From Perkinsus chesapeaki (Eukaryota; Perkinsozoa; Perkinsida; Perkinsidae), in contig JAAPAO010000091.1 of the NCBI GenBank assembly GCA_013115145.1, positions 19,300-83,299 of the forward strand: a stretch of 64,000 nt of DNA. The letters run 5' to 3'. Shown piece by piece: positions 1 through 10,404 of the stretch (the first letter of the stretch is position 1; every line of letters starts with the position of its first letter). Both the position numbers and the translations under genes were made by a program. The notes under the pieces were generated by a model. The model did not search any database. It worked only from the letters and a program-made list of their open reading frames with translations, and had not been told where the DNA came from.

Positions 1-1
1 C

Positions 2-355
2 TGGCAAGCCACTAACGGAAGTATTTATGAACGTTTCTCCAGTCACGTCATGTTGCTTACCTCTGAGATCATTTTCTTGAATATCTTAACCGCCAATGCT
101 TCGGGTTTTCGGAAGTCTCCGCCAAATTTGACACTTAAGAATGCCCTTGCTGCGGTCAATAAGATACTGCAATCTAGGTTTCCGGATGAGGATACGCCAA
201 TACCAACTTCGTGCTCACTGAGGAGAACACAGTATCTCACCGGCACCGACCGTTGCTTACAAGTCATCGAGAGAGAGGGCTACGACGACCTTGTCTCCCC
301 TGACGCCGTTTGGGTTCAGGATGGGGCGAGGGTAATCACCTGTCGATGGCCTTGA
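2..355 (+). CDS. Open frame running in from the left edge, unknown
   Basis: Frame 2 is open from the first base to a stop at 353-355, about 117 codons, and could be the 3' end of a gene whose body lies outside the window. The translation has a short hydrophobic stretch near the first internal Met (position 50), then a mixed, slightly basic region. I recognise no domain. An antisense frame of 74 codons overlaps it, so openness alone is weak evidence. It may equally be chance. Confidence 0.2.
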   Translation, partial: WQATNGSIYERFSSHVMLLTSEIIFLNILTANASGFRKSPPNLTLKNALAAVNKILQSRFPDEDTPIPTSCSLRRTQYLTGTDRCLQVIEREGYDDLVSPDAVWVQDGARVITCRWP

Positions 356-3300
356 CGCTCATGCCCCCAACTTAGGTGGGCGAGTCAGGTGTTCTTACCG
401 ATTTTGACGACCTTCCAGCTTAGCGCCTCACCGGATGGATCCTTATAGTCACACTGGTACAAGCATCCTTGAGGAAGACACTCTTTCTTGGTACCAGAAT
501 CGACCACATTACCCAGAGTAGGCTAAGGACAGGTAGTAGGCTTAACGCTATTGTGTTCGACATATCAGTGTAAGAATCTTACAGTAAGGTACTTACCATT
601 TTGATCTTATCATGGCTTGTCGGTTTGGCAGCAGTCAAGGTGGCCTCTATCTTTGCATTGTGTATTAACCAACAGAGAATAGGTACACAAGAGGTCCAAT
701 GAGAAGGCATTTTATATGCACAAATCCTGTCGCGGGAACGGGTCACAAACTTACAAGGTTACTTGCTACGCTAAGGTGGGTAACTTGAGGCATGACGGAA
801 CGCAAGCATACGATTTGCCAGCAGGACGGTAAAGTCTGCAAAGTGCTAAATTGGAGTAGGAGCTACAGCAGCTGGTGACGATGGGGGTAAAAGGATGACA
901 ACCTGCATAGGCTGCTGCTGCCCAGAATGCATTATGGGCGATGGCTGTGCTCCGATTGAAGGTAAATATCCGGTGGGGACGAAGTCTATCCACATATACC
1001 CCAGCTGGCAGCAGTTCCGAGGAAGGCCTGAACGTGACATCACCATTCCCTGATGATGTATCGGTAGGATCGTGGGACACCTTGCAGGGTGAAAATTGCA
1101 CGGCTGGACTTATATGAGCAATGGGAAAGGTGATGGCAAGTGCTCCACATGTTGTAAGCGCCAAGTTTCTTACCTTCTGGGACCCCATTCGTTCTATTCT
1201 TCCTTATACAGTAGCAGTAAGCTACATAACTGAAAGGGAATATGATCGGATGAAGCCATCCCCGAGACGCCACCCGGTTCCTTGCAGAGGTACCGCCAGA
1301 TTGCTTTCGAGACTCGAAAACTCCCTCTGTACGCGGTTGAACGACGAAGCGGCTCCAAGCCAGACAGCAAGGACTGACGAAAATACCTCGGCCTGAAGTC
1401 TTGCCTGTAACAATGCCTACTGAATATAATCGGCATGGCGATTCTCATCATGAGGGTCATGAGCCGCGAACTTCTAAAATTGTCGTCGTATTCAGAATCG
1501 GCCCAAATGAAAGAGATCATAACTTGTACTAGGATCTGAGGTGAAAGAAGCTCTCTGATGATTCATGTTGATGAGCCCTTGGCTGCGAGGCTTACTATTG
1601 AAGCAATCGGTATGAAGATGACATTAGGGCCGGAATGCCAGATCCTGAAGAGAAACTCCACGCACGGCGAACGAGATGGATTTTCATCTGCGGATATTTC
1701 TACAGCAAAATGTATGGTAAGTACATGTCCAATGAACCAACTAGAAGCCTAGCGAGCAAGGTACTGTATAAGCGTATTGATAGGAGGAGTAAACATGATT
1801 GTTATCATATCCCGATATACAATGAACCAAATGGTTTCGAGGGGATCCCCCACTTTCGGGACAATGGTGAGAAGGTAGCCAGCTCATCGAATAAGTAGTG
1901 CTACCCTGTGCGAGCAAAGAGCAGTGTCTCCGAGTTATTGATTCAGAGTCAGCGATCCGTATGGGGCTTACCATGAACCATTGTAGGTTCGACAAAAGTT
2001 GTACCAATTAGTTGCCGCCTCCTCCAAGCGTGCATGGTATTGTGCGAGAACAGGTGGCCAAGAGATCCGCTCGGTGCGACGGTAAAGGGAGACCTTCAAA
2101 CACAAAAAGTAGCATATCGACTATTCTCGTAACGTAGCTTACAGGAACTCTCATTCCGCCAGGTAGGACAGGATAGGTTTGGTAGCTCCTCATTGCATAT
2201 CTACATGATGCATGCGCACTACAAAGGTTATTCTTTACCACTCTCCCCCTCGACAAAGTTCCACTGCCCCATTCGGAACACGACTATCCTGTTGGTTATA
2301 GACGAGCCATTGCATATTAAGAGGCATGAGGGCACCTAGTATTCTGATTGATTCGGCCTGAAGGCCTGAAGACCGTTCTGATTAGCTGCTGGAGGCGGGA
2401 CAGTGACGTGTATAACAGTTGTTGGTGGTAACATCGTGGACCCTTGCGGGATGAAGTCAATCCATAACCAACCAAGGCTCGAGCATCCTTGTTCAATGCC
2501 TGAGCGACAACACTGAAGGCCACCGAGGAAGGCGGAGCGTACCCTCTGGTGCTCTGGAATGCTTCTCGCGTCGCTGAGTGTGAACTGTAGCCGTGTATCT
2601 AATCGAAGGACGAAGGCGACCAGGAGGCATAAGAGTTACCCTGAGCCTTGGAGTGCAACATCGAGCCTTCGACCAAGCTTGATGAAGTTATTGCGAATGC
2701 CGGAGTAAGTGGTCAGTAAGATTGCGATGAGCAAGAGAACTGAAGAACGAGCAATAAGGTAGAGCAGGGAGAGAGTTGCGGACCTGGTGCTACAGTTAGT
2801 GCGATACTGAGGCTCAGCGCACTCAGCGAGAATTCACTTTCTGAATCTTCTTCCTCTGCTTTAGGGGAGAGGAATAGGAAGTTTACTAGCATCTGATAGA
2901 GAGCCTGAGTCGTGAGGGAGATATGCACCACCTTACGATCGCTGCCACTAGTATGCCGATAAAGGCCACGTTTACATTCCACATTCTGATAAAATCGCTA
3001 CTGATAATCATTATGAGATGCGGCTCACCTGGGGCGGAAGCCTGAGCGACAATATCGATACCAGTCCGCGGCAGCTTCGTCTAAGCGCGGCGTCCAAGGC
3101 TGGAGGGCGTCTGGCCAGTGAATGACGCCGCCAGTAGCGGGGTTCACCTATCAGGGGAAAAACCTCCTTAACGACAGGCGAAAGACATGTTATAAAGTAG
3201 ACCATGCTTCCCATAACGCGACTCACTTCGACCCGTAGAGCGTTCTGAGGAAGGGGATAGGATTGGCCCATAAAGTTGAACTTGGGGTATGTTAAAGGCC

Positions 3301-4099
3301 CGGTATCTCCCGAAACGCAAGCGTAAGGTTATCAAAGATAATGTTGTCAATGGTAAGAGGCATGAACGCCATGATAAGTCAACTACGAGTATGACAACCA
3401 TGCATTCTGCTGCTGCTGCTGGCGGAGCGCTTTAAGGATGGAAGTCGAGGGTCGTGTCTGGCCAGGATTTCATTCTTATGCTCGGCGTATCTTGACCACG
3501 GGATAGCAGCGTAGCAGTAGGGTGCCACGGCGAGCTGATAGGGATGACCTGGTAGATATCCATCTCTGCCGCTCACCTTGCTCCTCGCTAAACCGACATG
3601 TCGATCGCCAGTCTTGTGGTCCACTGTAACCTCGGAGTTAGCATTCGGTGCAATGTATGGTAGAGTAGGAGGGAAGCGTTTTGAGGTGTACCTGTTGAAG
3701 AGCTTCTTCGAGGTAGGTTAAGTGAAGTACACCGCGTTCCGGGCAGCGTCGTCTCCATCCTGGTCCCAGGACTGCCTTGCATTCACCAGTGGCTTCTCAA
3801 TACTGAAGCAATCATTCCAAGTTGTGGTGGAGGTCGTCATACCAGGGAAACCTGCTTGAGCCGCTCTATGCTGTCCGAAGGTCGAGCACTCACCCGGGTA
3901 TCCTTCTCCTTCACTAAGCGACTTGAGGTCAGGGAAGCTCCTTGAATGAACCAGACCGTGAACACACTCCGCTGCTTGCCTCGAAGAGTTGAAGTGAGGC
4001 GATCGTTGTCCCTAACAAAACGCTTCCCTTATCCACCATAATCGCTAATCTCGCCTTCTTAAAGACGCTCTTGCCCCGGCCACTTGCAGCTTCCCAAAA
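356..4099. other. 3.7 kb without a supportable gene
   Basis: Many short frames occur on both strands but none exceeds about 140 codons, and none shows a family motif or joins to a neighbour across a convincing short intron. Minus-strand frames at 766-1188 and 2713-2982 are the longest. They contain hydrophobic or Ser-rich stretches and could be exons of a minus-strand gene continuing from the TSNAXIP1-like exon upstream, but I cannot show this. I see no RNA gene or long repeat here. Confidence 0.4.
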
Positions 4100-5458
4100 A
4101 GGGTCCGAATAGCTAGACGCTACCGGCTCCTCCTGAGCATACTTTCGGAATTGTATATTCCTACAGATGTCGTTACATTTGCGTGAGCGGCGTGACGATT
4201 CTCTAATCGTATGAGTTCCTGGAGATTCCTTCCACCGCCATACCACCAACCGCTTGAATGAGGGTGATTTGTAACGCCGCGGAACATGTCCGAGATAACT
4301 AAGCCCCTGTGGGAGTATCAATTCTTCTCAGTAACGGTAGATCAGCAAGGGTATCTTAGCTCGTTCTGTGCACTTCACACCCATCCACTATTGCGTAACA
4401 AGAACACTCGATGGGGTTAGAAACAGCATAAGTTTGCTGCCCCTCTTCAAAGACACTGTACAGCAAGTTGAATTATACCAACAGTCTTCCATTCAGCCTC
4501 ATAGCCTCACCACCGTTGGATCCATGATGGTGGAGCCCGTGCTGCAAGTGACCGCCATGACATGCACGTCCTGCGCCCTTCGAGGGTTCAAATTGAGTCG
4601 CGGTACATACTCTGGCCGCTTTAGGTCAGCGGATGCCGTTACTTTATCAGGAAACAGAGGAGGCGTTGTAATCGGTGAGCCCGCTTCCGCTGTGGTGTCG
4701 GCCACCCGGGGCAAATCAGCCTGACAAAAGCGATCTCTTATTCGGTGCGAATGAGACCCATGCCCACTGACGCTGAAGAGAATTGTTCGATACGATGTAC
4801 AAGAACATTACGGAGCAATAGACTGCCTAATAGCTGCGGGTTCCTCCTTACCGGAGCGATGTCATCAAGCGAGACCTCCTCTAGCTCATTTGGCAGCGGC
4901 CTTGGTTCAAGCCTGGAAGCACTGACAGATTCACCAGTGTTGATCTTATGCATGCTGTCCCTATCAGGTTGCATGCCGGCAGAGGAACGCCCATGCGGTC
5001 GGCTAAGCGCGGCTTGTCTTCCAGCAGGTGTAGACTTCTCCTCCTTTAGCTTTTGGATATATCCATCATAGGCCCTCTTAACCTTGGCCAGCAACTTACC
5101 GAAAGATACGTCTTGGATGATAATAGCATCCCACAGATCGGAGTACACTTCAAGCTTCGCTTCGTTGATACCTGATAGAGAGCTGTTGGCCACCGTGCGC
5201 CTCTGGTTTACTTCCTTTAGTCTGGTCACCCTGCCCCCCAGATCTCCGAAGATTCTCTCGGCTACCGAGGACCTGTTGTGGTCTCGCCGGCCCGCTAGAC
5301 CGGCGAGGCGCCCCTAAATTGGACAGGCTCTGGCTCCGCGGTCTCAGGGACGGAGTATGGGCGCTTTTTGGCCTAGTTGAGGGAGGTGGTCCGCGGTGCC
5401 ACGTAGCGCGAGGCACCTTCTGAGCTCCTGTGGCCGTGGGCCACCAGCGACGGTGCAC
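4100..5458 (-). CDS. TSNAXIP1 N-terminal-like protein, fragmentary model
   Basis: The core exon lies at about 4850-5270 on the minus strand. It encodes a helical segment whose spacing (KLEVYSDLWDAII, then FGKLLAKVKRAYDGYI) resembles the TSNAXIP1 N-terminal domain, a family found in many ciliary or coiled-coil proteins. It opens after a TAG acceptor near 5270 and can be closed by a GT donor after a LEEVSLDDIAP segment near 4850, continuing near 4770 after an AG. An upstream low-complexity Pro/Ser/Arg frame (5270-5458) could be the N-terminus, but the phase does not close. A further helical piece with LQELIRLENRHAAH near 4190-4230 may be a downstream exon. Start, stop and exon number are unresolved. 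The family assignment rests on pattern only. Confidence 0.35.
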
Positions 5459-5892
5459 ACGGCCGACCTGGGGCGCTGACGGTGAGATGCGCCACTGCTG
5501 CTGTGGGTAGCGGATGAAGGACGGGCATCTAAGATTCGACGCTGACTGGGAGTGGTATATCTTAATAATTGCTAACCTGATCGTGGTCCGTTGAAACTTC
5601 CTGATTGAGTATAGCGCCTACCTACATTGGAAGATATCATAGCTTGAACTGAAAGATACGTTTGGGGTTATCCAGCGAAGATAGAGGGAGATCTCACGAC
5701 GAGACTCTGTGGATTTTACTGGAAGTGGAATCGCTCGATCTTGGTACTATTTCAGGCGAGCGAGAGTAAATTATGCGCTGTATGAAAAATTGAGCGGAGC
5801 GAAGCGACTCTTCCAGCGAGCCTTTACCGGCGGCAGTGCGGCAATTTGCCGCCGGCAAACAGTAATGCCTTTGAAGCCCTTGTTGTTTTTTA
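5459..5892. other. Upstream region of the GAT/ear gene
   Basis: No coding evidence. It contains the 13-mer GCGGAGCGAAGCG at 5794-5806, which recurs exactly at 8518-8530, and a GC-rich inverted repeat at 5827-5855, 38 nt before the presumed start codon. Confidence 0.4.
5827..5855. repeat. Perfect 9-bp inverted repeat before a start codon
   Basis: CCGGCGGCA at 5827-5835 is matched by TGCCGCCGG at 5847-5855 with an 11-nt loop. It is a strong GC stem in the presumed 5' leader of the gene starting at 5893. A role in RNA structure or as a palindromic DNA site is inference. Confidence 0.55.
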
Positions 5893-8800
5893 ATGTCGGC
5901 TACCGCAGTTTCCGGTGGATCGGCCTCACGCGGGCAGCCAGCAGCAGTAGTGGTCAGCGAACAGGAGCGTCATAATGCTGAGGACCTGGCCTTTGATTTA
6001 AGGCAGATGGTTCGGAATGGTCATATAGATGAACCACAATGCAGAGATCTAAAAGAGCAGTGCGAACTTGAGTTTAGGTAGGTGCGTGCTAATCAACCTC
6101 CTAAGAATCTTAGAGATCCCTTTTAGTCGTTGGGAATCTTTAGCTCAACAGGCCGCCAACAGGGAGGACTTTGTAGAGTTTGAGCGCCTAACGGAGGTAG
6201 GATCTTCTACCCCTTTTCCGTTTCCAGTAACTCCTCCAGATTGCCCATAAACTCGGAGATGCTCTACGAGTTTACGATGAGGCTAGTAGAGGCGACAGCC
6301 GACCAACCACAGTCGACAGGTCTGCCAGCTTTGGTGGCCAATCAGCTCGCTCTCTTGCTGCTCCTGGTAAGTGACATGGTCCGTAGGGGAGAATTGACTG
6401 TTGGTCAGTTACTCAACGAGGCGTTAGTATAAGCGACTCGCGACCGCCTGCTGCTGCGGATGATGACATGCCTCCGCCGCCGTCACTAAGTGCGGAGAAG
6501 AAATCTCGAAAGAAGAAGAAGAAGCATCAAAGAAGGCGCAGCACTGGATCGTTCGACGACTTTGATCAACCTGCCTCGGGGGGTGATGGCGGAGCTGGTA
6601 ATATCAACACTGATACATGACCACACCCTCTGCCGTTGTCCTTAGGGCCACAGTCTACAGCTGCGCCTGTCGGGGAGCCTAGCTTCCCAGCCTTTGAAGG
6701 GGCTGATGCTTGGGGTTCGGTGTTCCCTGATCCCGCCCCACCCGCAGCTGGTCCGGTCTCTGTAGCTGGAGGAGCTGACGCTGTTCCACCAGTACTAGCG
6801 GTTCTCTGGCGTGCTACCATTGATTCGGTCGTTTTAGGGAAGTGGAGCTGGAGTTGGGCCAGTACCGGAGCCAGTGGACACTGAGGCTGTTGAGAAGGCC
6901 AAGGCATTGGAGGAGGAGAATGCAGATCTTAACGAGCGGATAGAGACACTAAGTCGACAAGTGTCAGTGGCTCAGAGTAATAGAGGGCGGTGGTGGCAAC
7001 AGGAGCAGCCATAGAGGGTGATGACAGGTGGTATGGCGATGCTGCAAGAGCAGTTAACAGCAGCTCAGAAGACTATAAATAGACAGGAAAATGAGCACGC
7101 ACAGCTGGTCGATAGGTTGGGGAAAAGCGTTCAGATTATTACCAAGCTGAGGCCGATGCAGGGCAAGGCTGAGGTACTGAGGGTTGGTGGTGACTTATGT
7201 TGGTAGATAGCTGTGGTGGTAGGTACTGGAGGAAAGGCTGAAGAAGGCTAATGAGGATGTAGCCACACAGAAGGAGCAGCTGGAGGCCAAGGACAAAGTG
7301 ATCAAAGGCTTGGAGGCACAGCTGGAATCTAAGAGTAAGATGTGGGCATAGGAGAGGGGGCATTGATGGTGGTGGTGGTAGGCAAGCTGTTGACGGAGAC
7401 TAGGCAGAAGCTGTTCAGCGAAAGGGATAGGGTTATGGCGATGAACCAGGAAATTGCTAACTTGAGGGTAGCTAACGATGAGGTAGGAGCTGGGGCTGGA
7501 GTTGGGGAAGGGAAGGGCTTTAATGCAGGTGCAGCAGGAAGCTGATCAACTGGCTAGTAGAGCGGGGATGAGGGAGAAACAGCTGCAGCGGATGCGATAT
7601 ATAGTGGACGCCTCGGGGCTAGTGGCAGATGGTGAGGCGGCAAAGAGATCTGGAAGGGAAAGTATTGGTGGTCAGATGGTGGCTGTAGTGTGATGCCATC
7701 AACGAGTATGCTGTCTCAAGTAGCTGGTACAGCACCGGACCTTAGGACCAGTACTGGCATGACCATGAGGAACATACCCTACAGTCAGGCATCGCTGAAC
7801 CAGAGGCAGCAAATGGTAGTAGCGTCGTAGATGGGTCGGACGAGGGGTCTGGGGCGATTGGTGGCGTGTCAGTTGGCTGGTGGCGGCACTCAGTACAGTA
7901 TTCCTAACACAACAGCGAATGGTGTGTCACCACCGAGTGGGGGTGACAGCCTGAGCCGGATACAGTCCCAGGCCACGGTGGCTGATATGAAGGGCCCGTT
8001 GTTCTTCAGGCCTACGAACGATATGGACTGGGGAAGTAGAAGAGAGGGTTTTGTGGCGCGTGACTTTATATTAATGGTGTGGTTTCAGGGACGGAAGTAC
8101 ATGCCTTAGCGCAGCCCATCAGTGACCAATACAGGCATATGTTGACGTGTGGCAGCGGGGAGTACTCAGGTGCGTCACTTGGCCGCCGTCGCCCAGTAGC
8201 CTTGGTGAGCTCTCTTGTTAGGGACCATCTTTGAGGACACAGCGGTTAGTGTGAGAATGCATTGCTCTGTAGAGGGACTTGGTATAGACCTCAAGTTCGA
8301 CTTGGTTAATAAAGGCGCCTCACCGTTGGTAAGGTTGGAGCTGCGGGTGGTAGTGGGGTTAGATGGAGTGATGGCAGGTACAGGCCAATCTGATAGCGGA
8401 GCCGAGGAAGGTGACCGCCTTTGATTTCACCATAGAGCCTGTGCCGAGTACTGCAGGTTTTAGTACATGGTGTCATAGGCATGTTATTGTTATCAGGTAG
8501 AAGTCCAGTAATAATGGGCGGAGCGAAGCGCGAATTTACTGGCAGATTGGTGGTGAAGTCTCCATATGAGTTCCCCCCTGTCATGTGTATTAGCTATGTA
8601 ATATGGTTGTTGTTGTTGTGCTATTCCGTGTCCCCTTGATAAGCCTGGGTTAGGTCCTGTCTGATGGTACTCCAGTTAATAACTATATCCGTATACCCCT
8701 ACCGATACCAAAGGTGGCCAAGCCAGCTAATCCAAGTAGTATGGTTCTAGCGGCTGTGTTCCATGGAGCCTAGCAGCAAGAGCAGTGAGAGGTGCATCGC

Positions 8801-9223
8801 TCCGCTTGTGCTTTGTAGGTTCGACGGTTTTCTTCGAGCACTGGCGGAGTGAGAAGTTCGGCCTGTGTGAGATTAGTTCGCGGATAAGCCTTAGGAATGA
8901 GTATACGCAAGCGGGAGGTTTGGCGGTAGTATTCTGTAATTTTCGGGCGCAGTGACTTTTATTCGCAGGCCGTCGCTAATGCAGTCGAATTTGGCGGTAA
9001 CTTCGCCCGACTAGCTGGCCTCGATTCAACAGCGAGATCGGTTGTTGTTGTCGGAGTGGTAGGTTGCTGTTCGACCTCACTCACAACTTGCACGCTTTGA
9101 CCTCAGATACCATTCGATACTCCTGCTGAAGTGATGGCTAGAATAGAGCAGAGTGCCCGGCATCCTGGGGAGGCCAGAGTTGAAGTGAGGACACCCAATG
9201 TGGTAAGTGCCTTAATGGAATAG
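5893..9223 (+). CDS. GAT-like domain / coiled coil / AP-2 alpha-ear-like adaptor protein
   Basis: The gene has many exons. Phase-checked exons are 5893-6077, 6127-6196, 6240-6366, 6409-6597, 6646-6791, 6838-6960 and one from 7015; introns are 42-54 nt and later boundaries are approximate. The N-terminus is helical and follows the GAT bundle of GGA/TOM1 adaptors (a CEL segment, then LAQQAANREDF, then LTEIAHKLGDALRVYDE). Next come a Lys-rich patch (about 6500-6530), a Pro/Ala-rich linker with FPAF and DAW motifs, and about 600 nt of coiled coil. The C-terminus has an IFEDTAVSV...NKGASPLV segment typical of the alpha-adaptin sandwich subdomain, then a platform with PLPIPKV, FFEHWRSEKFG and a final RVEVRTPNVVSALME. 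The expected role is a clathrin or endosomal adaptor binding ubiquitin or accessory proteins. No VHS domain is visible, and the start is the first ATG in frame. Ear assignment is firmer than GAT. Confidence 0.65.
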
Positions 9224-9529
9224 TAGTAGGCGCGGAAACCCCCTCGATCAGGTGCTAAGCCGAGCCGTTCGCAATGCCATCGGTGAGGTGCTCTCAAGCT
9301 GGATGGCATAGGCCGCCGTGTGGCTATTTTTACCAGACTCACTTGACTATTATCATTTACAATGTAACAGTACCACGGTAACAACAAGAAGATAATCAGC
9401 AGCAGCTGCAGCTGCAGCAGTGATGCCTACCATAATAGACTTACCATTCACTTTCCACCATACATTAGCCTTTGCCTTCGACTACATGCATCACGCATGC
9501 TCCTTTTGGTAGAGTATCATTTTACCGTA
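9224..9529. other. Short intergenic stretch
   Basis: No gene seen. A CAG/CTG-rich run (near 9399-9420) lies in the middle. A T-rich tract ending in TAG about 20 nt before the next start codon could be a splice or trans-splice acceptor. Confidence 0.35.
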
Positions 9530-10315
9530 ATGTCGGATGGAAGTCAAGGAAACACTACAGAGGGAACGGAGTTGAAGACAGTGTCGATGGCCGCTGAGCC
9601 ATCTACAGGGACACCAGGCACCCCCAGTGGCTTGGACAGTGGACCCATGGACGGTGTAAGGGAGCCTAGAAACAAGCTCGAGGAGATCAAGATGTACATC
9701 ACCCCCATTATCGCTCGATACGGGCATTTGGTACGACTCTGCGGCCGGAGGGTACGGCTGGATGGATTGGTGGCAGGTCCGACTGGTCCGTCCTTGGCGC
9801 GAGTTTGTACAGTTCAGCAAGCCTACTAAGGAGGGTGAGGTTCAGAAGAGGATAACAGGCAATATACAGTACTTCCAAGCTAACTACGCCATCTGTATGT
9901 TGCTCATTCTCTCTCTTGGTAAATCACCTTGGTCATTCAACTTTCTCAATCGTGCGTTTAGGTATCCTCACGACACCGTCGTGTCTGGTGCTTATGTTGG
10001 TGCTAGCAGGAGTGTGGTTCGTTTTTCTGGGTAAAAACGAGGACCCAAACTGGAAGCCTAAGATTAACGGTATGGAGCTGTCCAAGACCCAGCGAACCTT
10101 CGGGCTCCTGGCTATCACGATGCTACTGGTAGGGTTGTTGCCAGTATGTCCTCTTCATGTCTGTTGTCTCGGCTCAGGTGCTCATTTTTGCCGGTGGTTT
10201 AATAATGTCAGTGCTGGGCATATCAGCTGGTCTCACTATACTTCACGCTGCATTCAACTCCGGTACCCAGTTCGAGGCCTTGGACGAAGCTGAGCAGGCA
10301 TTGGACCAGATATAA
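9530..10315 (+). CDS. PRA1 family (prenylated Rab acceptor-like) membrane protein
   Basis: Four exons (9530-9730, 9777-9918, 9962-10143, 10178-10315) join in phase through introns of 46, 43 and 34 nt to give 220 residues, the usual PRA1 size. The family core starts near residue 70 with RPWREFVQFSKPT, followed by a basic segment and NIQYFQANY. Two pairs of hydrophobic segments come next (about residues 95-135 and 160-200), as in PRA1/Yip3 proteins that sit as hairpins in ER, Golgi or endosomal membranes and act on Rab GTPases. The N-terminal 55 residues are Ser/Thr/Gly-rich and the acidic tail ends in EQALDQI. The start is the first ATG of the open exon. The gene lies between the adaptor-like gene and dynein, on the same strand. 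Confidence 0.85.
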
Positions 10316-10404
10316 GTCCACCACCACCACTGCTGCTGCTGTAGCGGCCCATCGCCCGCCTTTTTGTTACCCTCTCTTTTTTGGCTTTGGTTGTAAATTG
10401 TAAG

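Noticed and set aside
8518-8530. CRISPR-like or tandem repeat from the shared GAGCGAAGCG core
   Set aside because: The copies are kilobases apart and not regularly spaced; this is a dispersed motif, not an array, in a eukaryotic context.
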